From: CAZUNB01 sp964622235
GTDB lineage: Bacteria; Patescibacteriota; Saccharimonadia; Saccharimonadales; JAGPDM01
Direction: 5' to 3'
DNA: 14,443 bases
NCBI GenBank assembly: GCA_964622235.1
Contig: CAZUNB010000030.1
Span: forward strand, 1 to 14,443
In this document: positions 1-5,852 of the stretch, piece after piece
How the letters are laid out: every line of letters begins with the position of its first letter
Position numbering within the stretch: the first letter of the stretch is position 1
Program-made: the position numbers and the translations under genes
Notes under the pieces: model-generated
What the model was told of the DNA's origin: nothing
Seen by the model: only the letters and a program-made list of their open reading frames with translations
Databases searched by the model: none

Positions 1-920
1 ATGAAGTTTGCAGCTGAAGCAATAGCTTGGCCACTGAGCGACATCGAATCAGTACGCATGTAGGTAATCTTACCTTCTTGATACAGCTTCTGGGCGCTAC
101 CCATTGTGGCTTTTGACCCAAAACCGAGCTTAGCATTGGCGTCCTGCTGTAAAGTACTGGTCGTAAACGGTGGGCTCGGATTTCGTTTGGTTGGTTTTTT
201 GGTGATGTTGCTGATGGTAAACTTTGCTTCTAATAATTTTTCTAGGAACGCTTGCGCCTCTTCTTCGGTATCGAAACGATTTGCCAATTCAGCTTTCATT
301 TCACTGCCGTCGACGCTGAAGATTGCCGTGACTTTGAACTGGAACGAGCCAGCAAAGTCATCAATATCGCGTTCTTTCTCAACGAGTAGTCTTACTGCTG
401 GTGATTGGACACGACCGGCAGACTTACCACCTGGTACTTTCTGCCAGACAACAGGAGAAAGCTCAAAACCAACGATGCGATCGAGAATTTGTCGAGCTTG
501 CTGAGCACGCACGAGGCTCATGTCGACCGTTCGCGGATTCTTGACGGCGTTTTGAATCGCCTCTTTGGTAATTTCGTGGAATACAATCCGATTAGTTTTT
601 TCTGGATCAAGCTTTAATACTTCGCACAAATGCCAAGCGATTGCTTCACCTTCGCGGTCTTCATCAGTCGCCAGCCAGACAGTTTCGGCCGCTTTGACAT
701 CACGTCGTAATTGAGCAACGACTTTCTTTTTCTCGGAATCGACTTCATAAACAGTTTCGAAGTTATTTTCGACATCGATTGGCGGTGTGCCGTCTTTGGT
801 TTTCTTCACAATACTTCTGATGTGACCGATGCTCGATGTCACGGCGAAATCACTACCCAAATATTTTTGGATAGTTTTACTTTTGGCGGGACTCTCAACG
901 ATTACTAAATTCTTTGCCAT
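1..920 (-). CDS. topA: DNA topoisomerase I (type IA), 5' part; runs off the left edge
   Basis: Relaxes negatively supercoiled DNA by passing one strand through a transient single-strand break. The visible 306 residues begin MAKNLVIVESPAKSKTI, the TOPRIM glutamate motif, followed by WLATDEDREGEAIAWHL (metal-binding DxD region of TOPRIM), the LVRAQQARQILDRIVGFELS segment and the catalytic motif ITYMRTDS, whose nucleophilic tyrosine is Tyr287. The C-terminal part, where zinc-ribbon repeats normally lie, is outside the window. The ATG at 920-918 starts exactly where family members start. No Shine-Dalgarno precedes it; a TTGACA lies 32 nt upstream, so the transcript may be nearly leaderless. In many bacteria topA directly follows dprA; here an unknown gene and a hairpin-bounded stretch separate them. 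Family assignment is very secure. Confidence 0.97.
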   Translation of the reverse strand, partial: MAKNLVIVESPAKSKTIQKYLGSDFAVTSSIGHIRSIVKKTKDGTPPIDVENNFETVYEVDSEKKKVVAQLRRDVKAAETVWLATDEDREGEAIAWHLCEVLKLDPEKTNRIVFHEITKEAIQNAVKNPRTVDMSLVRAQQARQILDRIVGFELSPVVWQKVPGGKSAGRVQSPAVRLLVEKERDIDDFAGSFQFKVTAIFSVDGSEMKAELANRFDTEEEAQAFLEKLLEAKFTISNITKKPTKRNPSPPFTTSTLQQDANAKLGFGSKATMGSAQKLYQEGKITYMRTDSMSLSGQAIASAANF

Positions 921-928
921 AAGCAGCT

Positions 929-957
929 AAATTAATACTCTTTTCATTACTTGTCAA
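929..957 (-). promoter_or_regulatory. Possible topA promoter
   Basis: On the minus strand TTGACA (957-952) is followed by weak -10 candidates (TAATTT at 17 bp, ATTAAT at 15 bp). The perfect -35 and the lack of a ribosome-binding site at topA favour a promoter with a very short leader, but the -10 is poor. Confidence 0.4.
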
Positions 958-1061
958 CTATTTGATACATATATAAGCATGACTATTGTCTGTCATTGCG
1001 CTTATGTCACGTAGCCTACACTGAAATGAATGATTACTGCAAATATATGATTTGTAATGTG

Positions 1062-1823
1062 CTATTGATCTGCAGCGGTAATAGGTCGTGGCATAGTTGA
1101 AGCAGTGTAATTACTACTAGAATAAACAGCTGAATGACCCTCTCCATCTTCAATATAATCAGCCATAACCATTAGTTCTAGCGGTAGTTCAGGTGTAAGT
1201 CCAAAATAACCACGTCGTGGGTTTTTCTCGCCAGAAGTCCCGTCATGTTCTTTTATGAGTACCGTTGGACCACCAGAATTACGACTATCAGTCATGTAGA
1301 CTGCATTTAAAAATAATAAAGCCGTAAGATCTTCGTCGGCGGTTTTGTATGTCTCATCAGGTTCTAGTGCGGGCCATTTTTTTTTGTCTCTCATATTATT
1401 AAACCGCTCTAGTTCACACCCGTTTAGCCACACCAGAACTCCCGGGGTAGGATCATCACTGTGAATAAGTGCCGCTCTTGAAGAGTGATCATTTAATTCT
1501 CCTACATCTCTCTGCCTGGTAAACCGTTTCATCAAACTCGGTTTAAAATGAGGTATAATGCCCCTAAAGGCAATTGCGCCAGGGTCATCATCTTTCGTTA
1601 CAATGCCACCTTCGTTTAGTATAGCCAATGATCTATTAATTGCATCATTAGTCATGGTTTTGGCAACGGCGACGCTACGATTTTGCACTCGTTGGCGCCA
1701 AGCCTCATGGTCAAAAACTGTCTCTCCGCCACTCTGTGGTGGTGTGTGGGCGTCCAAAGGCACTTCGAAGTCTGGGCCTCGCTCGTCATTTTGATGATCT
1801 ACAGGTTCTCTATCGTCGGGCAT
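1062..1823 (-). CDS. Hypothetical protein, 253 aa, unrecognised
   Basis: I do not recognise this protein. It starts with a hydrophilic, acidic stretch of about 40 residues (MPDDREPVDHQNDERGPDFE), has no signal peptide or membrane segment, and is probably cytosolic. The middle contains NDAINRSLAILNEGGIVTKDDD, which reads like a helix then a turn, and PGVLVWLNGCELERFNNM, likely a beta strand and helix; the C-terminal 25 residues are rich in Ser, Thr and small residues. The ATG at 1823 has a weak GGAA about 6 nt upstream and a plausible promoter. The stop is TAG. It sits alone between topA and the 1906-2306 stretch, co-directional with topA and dprA but with its own promoter, so it may be an insertion into an ancestral dprA-topA pair. 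Codon use looks like the neighbours. Confidence 0.75.
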   Translation of the reverse strand: MPDDREPVDHQNDERGPDFEVPLDAHTPPQSGGETVFDHEAWRQRVQNRSVAVAKTMTNDAINRSLAILNEGGIVTKDDDPGAIAFRGIIPHFKPSLMKRFTRQRDVGELNDHSSRAALIHSDDPTPGVLVWLNGCELERFNNMRDKKKWPALEPDETYKTADEDLTALLFLNAVYMTDSRNSGGPTVLIKEHDGTSGEKNPRRGYFGLTPELPLELMVMADYIEDGEGHSAVYSSSNYTASTMPRPITAADQ

Positions 1824-1849
1824 GTATAAATTCCAAATTAATTATTATA

Positions 1850-1878
1850 ATAATATCACTTAGTACCATATAATACAA
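1850..1878 (-). promoter_or_regulatory. Probable promoter of the 1062-1823 gene
   Basis: Minus-strand TTGTAT (1878-1873), a 17-bp spacer and TATTAT (1855-1850). The -10 matches consensus at five of six positions, the -35 only at three. The predicted leader is about 20 nt. Confidence 0.45.
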
Positions 1879-1905
1879 GTATCAGTTGTTGATTGTACTT
1901 CAACT

Positions 1906-1931
1906 TATTACTTTGCACCGGCAAAGTAATA
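1906..1931. repeat. Palindromic hairpin element, copy A
   Basis: A perfect 11-bp stem (1906-1916 with 1921-1931) with the four-base loop ACCG. Its central 20 nt, TACTTTGCACCGGCAAAGTA, recur exactly at 13771-13790. Flanking stem bases differ between the copies but stay paired, so the hairpin itself seems conserved. Neither side has a T-tract, which argues against a simple terminator. Confidence 0.7.
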
Positions 1932-1941
1932 CAAAACTCCC

Positions 1942-2217
1942 TTACAAATTACGCAAACACGATGATATGAGTAGTTTTACTGTCTCTGGCTCCTGTAGAA
2001 CTCGTTTCATTTCGCCTTCAACTTTCAGTTTCGGGTAGTCCTCGACGCGCAGTGAAAGTAAAACTACTGATTTCTCGGTTTGCATAAATGCTCGATCTAA
2101 ACCGAAACCCGACGAAGACTTTCGGATTTGGGTCTGGCCGCAAAGGAGCCCGAACCTGGATGTGAATGTAAAATACACAATAATGACAAAAGCCATGTTT
2201 GAATGGCGAACAGCCAT
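1942..2217 (-). CDS. Doubtful 91-aa ORF, possibly a decayed gene in the hairpin-bounded stretch
   Basis: The ORF has a hydrophobic N-terminal stretch (about residues 8-18), a basic middle and a C-terminal KVEGEMKRVLQEPETVK segment. That last part resembles the EIKETLENPDEV-type helix of small mobile-element-associated proteins; this is a resemblance from memory, not an assignment. After it the expected beta strands are missing in frame, while another minus-strand frame reads YSYHRVCVICKGVLYYFAGAK before stopping inside hairpin copy A, which suggests a frameshifted remnant. No Shine-Dalgarno is visible. It lies wholly between two related hairpins. It may equally be non-coding. Confidence 0.3.
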   Translation of the reverse strand: MAVRHSNMAFVIIVYFTFTSRFGLLCGQTQIRKSSSGFGLDRAFMQTEKSVVLLSLRVEDYPKLKVEGEMKRVLQEPETVKLLISSCLRNL

Positions 2218-2286
2218 GAGTTCGGCTTTTGATTGTTTATTTTACGATGAACATGCCAAGTGAAGCGACGAGCCCAGTGGTTTTGT

Positions 2287-2306
2287 TACTTTTGCCACCA
2301 AAAGTA
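2287..2306. repeat. Palindromic hairpin related to copy A
   Basis: TACTTTTG, loop CCAC, CAAAAGTA: an 8-bp perfect stem. It shares the TACTTT...AAAGTA outline and a C-rich loop with the copies at 1906 and 13767 but differs in the stem centre. It forms the right edge of the hairpin-bounded stretch downstream of dprA. Confidence 0.55.
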
Positions 2307-2338
2307 GATGAATAGTTATTTATGTAAAAAGAAAGTTA

Positions 2339-3184
2339 TTATTTGCGGGACCAATGATTGCCGCCAAGTGCATGAATAATTCCATCAAGCTCCATCATCG
2401 TTAACGTCTGCGCAAAAATATCTGCCGATAAACCAGATTTCTGCAGTAGCTCATCACCATCACTAATGCCATTATCGATTTGTTCTAAAATGGCGGCCTG
2501 TTCAGAGTTTGCGGCCGATTTCTTCGGTTTGTTATCTCCTGTGACATTCATAAACTCAAGAATCTGATTACTATCTTGCAGTAGCTCGGTACCAACCTTG
2601 ATCAAGTTGTGATTACCTCGGTAGCTGCTAGATGTGATTGGTCCTGGTACTGCGAAAAGCTGTTTTCCCTGCTCGAGTGCAAGACGGGCGGTAATCATCG
2701 AGCCACTACGCTCAGCACCTTCGGCAACGATGACACATTCTGATAATCCGCTAACAATTCGATTGCGCTGTTCGAAATGATAGATCATTGGTTTTGATTT
2801 CGAACTGTATTCACTCACGAGCAATCCGCCATTATCAAGGATTTGCTGCGCTAGTCCGTGATGAGTCGCGGGATAAATGTTTTCTAGACCACTCGGCAGC
2901 ACGGCAATGGTTTTGCCACCGACAGCTAGCGCAGCTCTATGAGCGATGCTGTCGATACCGAGCGCTAGCCCGCTAATTACGACCAAGCCTGCTTCAGCAC
3001 CGGCACGTGCGAACTTCTCAGCAGCTTGCTTGCCGTAAGCGGTAAACTTTCGCGAACCGACAATTGCTACGGCTGGCATGTTGAGGAGTTCAACATTTCC
3101 TTTTAACGATAATTTCTCAACTGGCGGATTAACATTGCGCAGTTTTTCGGGTATCTCACTGCCTTTAACAATAATTATTTTCAT
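2339..3184 (-). CDS. dprA: DNA-processing protein DprA (short form, 281 aa)
   Basis: DprA binds incoming single-stranded DNA during natural transformation and loads RecA. The Rossmann-like core is complete: VAIVGSRKFTAYGKQAAEKF (GSR motif), VVISGLALGIDSIAHRAAL, VLPSGLENIYPATH, RNRIVSGLSECVIVAEG, SGSMITARLALEQGKQLFAVPG and the SYRGNHNLIKVGTELLQD closing motif. The last 50 residues (EQAAILEQIDNGISDGDELL onward) fit the winged-helix C-terminal domain. The N-terminal SAM domain of longer homologues is absent, so the protein begins almost directly with the core. The ATG at 3184 is chosen because AGGGGAG lies about 5 nt before it and an extended -10 promoter at 3209-3214 rules out the upstream in-frame ATG at 3238. 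It is divergent from the non-coding RNA at 3336. Confidence 0.95.
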   Translation of the reverse strand: MKIIIVKGSEIPEKLRNVNPPVEKLSLKGNVELLNMPAVAIVGSRKFTAYGKQAAEKFARAGAEAGLVVISGLALGIDSIAHRAALAVGGKTIAVLPSGLENIYPATHHGLAQQILDNGGLLVSEYSSKSKPMIYHFEQRNRIVSGLSECVIVAEGAERSGSMITARLALEQGKQLFAVPGPITSSSYRGNHNLIKVGTELLQDSNQILEFMNVTGDNKPKKSAANSEQAAILEQIDNGISDGDELLQKSGLSADIFAQTLTMMELDGIIHALGGNHWSRK

Positions 3185-3208
3185 GCGTCTCCCCTGTTCT
3201 ATTCTCGA

Positions 3209-3238
3209 ATTATAGCAAGTTGCAACACGGCAAAACAA
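3209..3238 (-). promoter_or_regulatory. dprA promoter with extended -10
   Basis: Minus-strand TTGTTT (3238-3233), an 18-bp spacer and TGC-TATAAT (3217-3209), a consensus extended -10. Predicted transcription start is near 3202, giving an 18-nt leader that carries the AGGGGAG ribosome-binding site. Confidence 0.75.
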
Positions 3239-3300
3239 ACCATAACAATAATCATATTAAAACCACTATTAATAAAATACACAAAAAAGTATTAAAACCA

Positions 3301-3329
3301 TTGACAATAACGCAAATCTGTATTAGAAT
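3301..3329 (+). promoter_or_regulatory. Strong promoter of the structured RNA
   Basis: TTGACA (3301-3306), exactly 17 bp, TAGAAT (3324-3329): a perfect -35 and a five-of-six -10. Predicted start is near 3336. It is the best-matching sigma-70-type promoter in the window and no protein gene follows on this strand. Confidence 0.85.
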
Positions 3330-3335
3330 GTTTTA

Positions 3336-3635
3336 CATTGAGTAGCTTAACCACTACTTTGTACCTTATGCAAGTATGTCTATAAACGACATACACCCCA
3401 TTAGAATGCTCGTGAGTGAGCGAAGTAACTACCCTCCACTTTGCTCAGTTTTGTCTTCGGATGAAAGCTCACGGGTATGCTAATCCCTTCAATACTAGTT
3501 CGTGCTCGTGTCCAAGGTGGATGGTCTGGGAGGGCCGGCTTGAGTTGAGTATTGAATACCGCTCGACGCTTCGGTGCCGATGCTGGATTGAAGGGTATGA
3601 TAAGCCGAGAAGTGCCCACCCCTTCTCGGCTTTTT
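3336..3635 (+). ncRNA. Highly structured non-coding RNA of about 300 nt, family not identified
   Basis: A strong promoter and a strong intrinsic terminator frame about 300 nt without a convincing ORF. Helices visible by eye: 3374-3380/3388-3394 (7 bp, loop TATAAAC); 3417-3425/3439-3447 (9 bp, 13-nt loop containing CCCTCC); 3449-3455/3460-3466 (7 bp closed by a C(UUCG)G tetraloop); 3563-3569/3574-3580 (second C(UUCG)G hairpin, one mismatch); and two mutually exclusive 9-bp long-range helices, 3485-3493/3587-3595 and 3488-3496/3548-3556. The CCCTCC loop can also pair with GGAGGG at 3529-3534 as a pseudoknot. I looked for RNase P RNA (GAGGAAAGUCC, ACAGAA), tmRNA (tRNA-like ends, tag), SRP RNA (GGAAGGAAGCAGC) and T-box signatures and did not find them. 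Roles such as a 6S-like RNA or a trans-acting regulator remain possible. The existence of the RNA is well supported; its function is unknown. Confidence 0.78.
3602..3635 (+). terminator. Intrinsic terminator of the structured RNA
   Basis: AAGCCGAGAAG (3602-3612) pairs perfectly with CTTCTCGGCTT (3622-3632), a 9-nt loop lies between, and the T-run continues to 3635. An 11-bp GC-rich stem followed by T's is a textbook rho-independent terminator. Confidence 0.92.
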
Positions 3636-3834
3636 AGGTTTCTTATTTCTTCAGGGACGGAGAGATTATGATGTGATATTGGAGCCGTTGAGTATCATTC
3701 AATATTTTATCTCAAATATGCTCCATTCAAGTTGAATTTTTTTATATGTTACTCATTACGATAAATACCGAATAGCGTAAAAATTACTTCGAGTTTAAGG
3801 CATATTGTTACATGTCTAATGGATAATCCTATAC

Positions 3835-4026
3835 TTACATCTCAGGAGTTTTTTGTGCTGATAGCGCATAACCGAACTTGGTATCTTTTATTAGTTCTAA
3901 TCCATCACTGGATTGTACAGCAGCTACAGTCAATTTTTTCCATGAATCAAGGTTTCCTCCTAAAGTGTTTCTGAGCTCAATAGCTATTGAGCCGAGTCGA
4001 ACTTGATAATTCTTTGTCGCTCGAGA
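3835..4026 (-). pseudogene. Displaced C-terminal part of the preceding small protein
   Basis: In the -1 frame relative to the 4250 start, the sequence reads ATKNYQVRLGSIAIELRNTL, then GGNLDSWKKLTVAVQSSDGL and ELIKDTKFGYALSAQKTPEM before TAA (3837-3835). There is no start codon of its own, and a TAG blocks this frame just upstream, near 4039. Together with the 4250 ORF it would form one protein of about 138 residues if a single base were restored around 4010-4026. No canonical slippery heptamer is present, so mutation or an assembly error is likelier than programmed frameshifting. Confidence 0.5.
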
Positions 4027-4250
4027 GTGTGAACCTCTATGCTGCTAATTAATTGTTCAACCACTTCATCTTCGGTCGGGACGCCACGAGAGGCCATTTC
4101 ATCAATTAACAATTGTGCGTCTCTTAGCTTGTCAGAGTTTGGCGCTCCATCGTCATCAGTTAAGATGCCTTCCATTCGTTCTAGATCCTCTGAGCTTAGT
4201 CCGCGTGACTCGCCATCATCAGCTTTGTTTGTTGCATCGATATTGTGCAT
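3984..4250 (-). CDS. Small acidic protein, 88 aa, probably truncated by a frameshift
   Basis: Begins MHNIDATNKADDGESRGLSS and continues with LERMEGILTDDDGAPNSDKL and LLIDEMASRGVPTEDEVVEQ, a hydrophilic, acidic, mostly helical protein with no membrane segment. I do not recognise the family. The ATG at 4250 is chosen because a TTGACA-17-TATTAT promoter ends 10 nt before it; the longer in-frame ORF to 4505 lies antisense-free but out of frame inside pth and is not credible. No Shine-Dalgarno is present, so the mRNA should be leaderless. The reading frame turns poor after EVHT and ends at TAG (3984), while the -1 frame continues with convincing protein (see next entry). It lies 46 nt downstream of pth but has its own promoter. 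Confidence 0.6.
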   Translation of the reverse strand: MHNIDATNKADDGESRGLSSEDLERMEGILTDDDGAPNSDKLRDAQLLIDEMASRGVPTEDEVVEQLISSIEVHTLERQRIIKFDSAQ

Positions 4251-4260
4251 ATTAGCATAG

Positions 4261-4289
4261 ATAATAACAGAAACACGTAATTTTGTCAA
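4261..4289 (-). promoter_or_regulatory. Promoter of the small acidic protein, predicted leaderless
   Basis: Minus-strand TTGACA (4289-4284), 17-bp spacer, TATTAT (4266-4261). Only 10 nt (CTATGCTAAT) separate the -10 from the ATG at 4250, placing the predicted start within about 1-4 nt of the initiation codon. Confidence 0.75.
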
Positions 4290-4296
4290 TAATCTA

Positions 4297-4824
4297 TTAA
4301 ACGATTTGCTTGATAACTTGTCTGATGAGTTTTGGTAACTTTTCGGTTTCTTCTTTGTTCCATTTAGCAAGGACATAATCCGACGCATCAAAGACGTCGA
4401 GGTCTTTCCCACCGATGCCGATACGTAAACGGTGAAAGTCGTTTGATCGCAAGCTTTCAGAGATTGAGCGGATGCCACGATGACTACTCTTGCCTTCACC
4501 GCCAACCTTCATCTCAACACGGCCAAATTCAAAATCAAGCTCGTCGTGAATGATGAGGATTTCCTCAGGCACAATTTTGTAAAATTCACTTAGTAGTAAC
4601 ACACTTTGGCCGCTTAGATTCATAAAAGTGTCAGGCATTATAATAATCTGTTTTTGCTCACCACTACCCTGTTCGCTAATATCACCACGGAACTTCTCTT
4701 TGTTTTTGAAAGCAGGAAAATCATTTTTTTTCGCGTACTCTTCGATTGCTAAAAAACCAACATTGTGGCGAGTTTGCGCGTATTCTTTGCCCGGATTTCC
4801 GAGCCCAACGATAAGTTTATACAT
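4297..4824 (-). CDS. pth: Peptidyl-tRNA hydrolase
   Basis: Cleaves the ester between peptide and tRNA to recycle peptidyl-tRNA dropped by ribosomes; cytosolic and normally essential. At 175 residues it is slightly shorter than the usual 185-195. Motifs: VGLGNPGKEYAQTRHNVGF with Asn10 and the catalytic His20, MPDTFMNLSGQS with the substrate-binding Asn69, and IIHDELD with Asp94. The region equivalent to E. coli GGHNGLK reads SSHRGIRSI: the histidine (115) is kept but the following asparagine is arginine. An extended -10 (TGC-TATACT) ends 10 nt before the ATG and no Shine-Dalgarno is visible, so this gene also looks leaderless. It is divergent from the membrane-protein gene at 4906. Assignment is secure. 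Confidence 0.97.
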   Translation of the reverse strand: MYKLIVGLGNPGKEYAQTRHNVGFLAIEEYAKKNDFPAFKNKEKFRGDISEQGSGEQKQIIIMPDTFMNLSGQSVLLLSEFYKIVPEEILIIHDELDFEFGRVEMKVGGEGKSSHRGIRSISESLRSNDFHRLRIGIGGKDLDVFDASDYVLAKWNKEETEKLPKLIRQVIKQIV

Positions 4825-4834
4825 ATTATATACC

Positions 4835-4843
4835 AGTATAGCA
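4835..4843 (-). promoter_or_regulatory. Extended -10 of pth
   Basis: Minus-strand TGC-TATACT; the hexamer is 4840-4835 and 10 nt remain to the ATG at 4824. No good -35 is seen, as allowed for extended -10 promoters. Confidence 0.6.
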
Positions 4844-4905
4844 CTTCTTCGCGTTTAGTGGGTGTGATAGTATAAACATGAGCGAAACACCGAAGGAAAC
4901 AAACA

Positions 4906-5478
4906 ATGAATGACAATGAATTACACAACAATAACAGTTTAAACCAGCCAAATCCACAGCCAACTGATGGTAGGGATTCTGATATTCAGAAGATAGAAAC
5001 TGGCTTTCAGGAGCAACCGATAGAGAATGATAATACTTCGATAGCGCCAACGCGGGGAGAGACTTGGGCACAACCGCAATCTGCTACTCCAGTACCGATA
5101 CCACAGCCATATAGTCCGTCAGCGGCGAAACAAGATAATTCAAGCACTACTAAGAGCTCATTAATTGCTGGCTTTTCGATTGGCGTGGCGTGTTTTTCTC
5201 TCCTCGGTAGCTGGATTCCAATTATTAATATTTTTAGTATCATCATCGCTCTCGTAGCGATTATTCTCGGAATTGTTGGGATGTTTAAAAGCAACAAGGC
5301 ATTGTCGATAACTGGATTAGTGATTAGTGTTATTACTATTTTAGTTGCAGTTGGAATTAATATTTTGTTCTTTGTTGTCGCTGATACGAGTTCTAACAGC
5401 GGTGAGCCAGATGCTAATAAGAGCAAAGAGCTATATAAATACAACGAAAAACAAGACGATTTTTACGAATCAACGTAG
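4906..5478 (+). CDS. Membrane protein with disordered N-tail and two helices, DUF4190-like
   Basis: 190 residues. Residues 1-80 are Asn, Gln, Pro and Ser rich (for example TPVPIPQPYSPSAAKQDNSS) and predicted disordered. Two closely spaced hydrophobic segments follow: IAGFSIGVACFSLLGSWIPI continuing to about residue 125, and ALSITGLVISVITILVAVGI to about residue 160. A charged tail of about 30 residues, ending in EKQDDFYEST, closes the protein. The small-residue-rich helices and the ILGIVGMFKSNKALSITGLV linker recall DUF4190, a small membrane domain of unknown function; this is a resemblance only. AAGGAA sits 7 nt before the ATG; TATAAA at 4871-4876 is a possible -10. The gene is divergent from pth, with back-to-back -10 elements about 30 bp apart. 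It has the same plan (disordered N-tail, clustered helices) as the protein at 12054-12779. Confidence 0.88.
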   Translation: MNDNELHNNNSLNQPNPQPTDGRDSDIQKIETGFQEQPIENDNTSIAPTRGETWAQPQSATPVPIPQPYSPSAAKQDNSSTTKSSLIAGFSIGVACFSLLGSWIPIINIFSIIIALVAIILGIVGMFKSNKALSITGLVISVITILVAVGINILFFVVADTSSNSGEPDANKSKELYKYNEKQDDFYEST

Positions 5479-5519
5479 ATTATAATAAAAAACTCTAATT
5501 TCATTTTTGACTGACCTTT

Positions 5520-5633
5520 TTAATCCATGTACCTTTCCCCGACAAAGTTCCAAGACTCTTTCACGCCCCAATTATTTAGATAGGTCCAAGCAGTTACTAC
5601 CGCTGGCTCATCCGGAACTCCTTTTGGTCGTAC
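5520..5633 (-). pseudogene. Possible C-terminal gene remnant
   Basis: A minus-strand frame without a start codon reads VRPKGVPDEPAVVTAWTYLN and then NWGVKESWNFVGERYMD before TAA (5522-5520). The tryptophan-rich, well-formed sequence looks like a real C-terminus, but the same frame is closed upstream by TAA at 5634-5636 and another at 5661-5663. I do not recognise the source protein. It may be a fragment of a lost gene, or chance. Confidence 0.3.
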
Positions 5634-5643
5634 TTAACTAGCT

Positions 5644-5763
5644 ATGAGTTCCTCAGGCGATTATAATAATGACAATGAGTTCACCAAGAACGACGATATA
5701 CCCAGTGTTTTGCTCAACTTCGGCGACAAAATTGAATTAATGTATATACAAAAAAAGTATTGA
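5644..5763 (+). CDS. Possible 39-aa small ORF
   Basis: ATG at 5644 opens a hydrophilic peptide beginning MSSSGDYNNDNEFTKNDDIP and ending with KIELMYIQKKY before TGA. The composition is protein-like and similar in style to the disordered tails of nearby proteins. However, no Shine-Dalgarno or clear promoter is seen, and a minus-strand frame over the same bases also looks protein-like. With the remnant at 5520-5633 it is all I can see in the otherwise gene-free 5479-5852 interval. Confidence 0.25.
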   Translation: MSSSGDYNNDNEFTKNDDIPSVLLNFGDKIELMYIQKKY

Positions 5764-5783
5764 TACATTTTGCCAGTGCAAAG
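5764..5783. repeat. Degenerate relative of the palindromic hairpin
   Basis: Read on the minus strand, CTTTGCACTGGCAAAATGTA matches the shared 20-nt palindrome with one substitution in the loop-stem core and a decayed outer stem. Only the inner stem TTTGC/GCAAA still pairs. Probably an eroded copy, though chance similarity is possible. Confidence 0.4.
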
Positions 5784-5852
5784 CGACGAACGTATTAATA
5801 AGAAGTAATTATATAAGCTACAATTTTGTTAAATTTCTTAATAATTAAAATG

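Noticed and set aside
106..908. Plus-strand ORFs at 106-504, 405-617 and 711-908
   Set aside because: They are antisense to topA, whose motifs are unmistakable on the minus strand, and they read as low-complexity serine-rich shadows.
3185..3238. Longer dprA start at 3238
   Set aside because: The extra 18 codons run across a consensus extended -10 promoter, and the ATG at 3184 has a strong Shine-Dalgarno.
3355..3376. A further copy of the palindrome (TACTTTGTACC then GCAAGTA)
   Set aside because: Only the left arm matches well, and the stem is imperfect and competes with the better 3374-3394 hairpin; too weak to call.
3336..3635. Naming the RNA as RNase P RNA, tmRNA, SRP RNA or a T-box leader
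   Set aside because: Required conserved motifs were not found, and no plus-strand gene follows the terminator for it to regulate in cis.
3401..3637. ORFs of 72-73 codons on both strands inside the structured RNA
   Set aside because: They overlap the helices and terminator, lack ribosome-binding sites and do not read like proteins; the RNA explanation fits better.
4251..4505. Longer version of the small acidic ORF reaching 4505
   Set aside because: This part lies inside pth in another frame and precedes the predicted promoter at 4261-4289.
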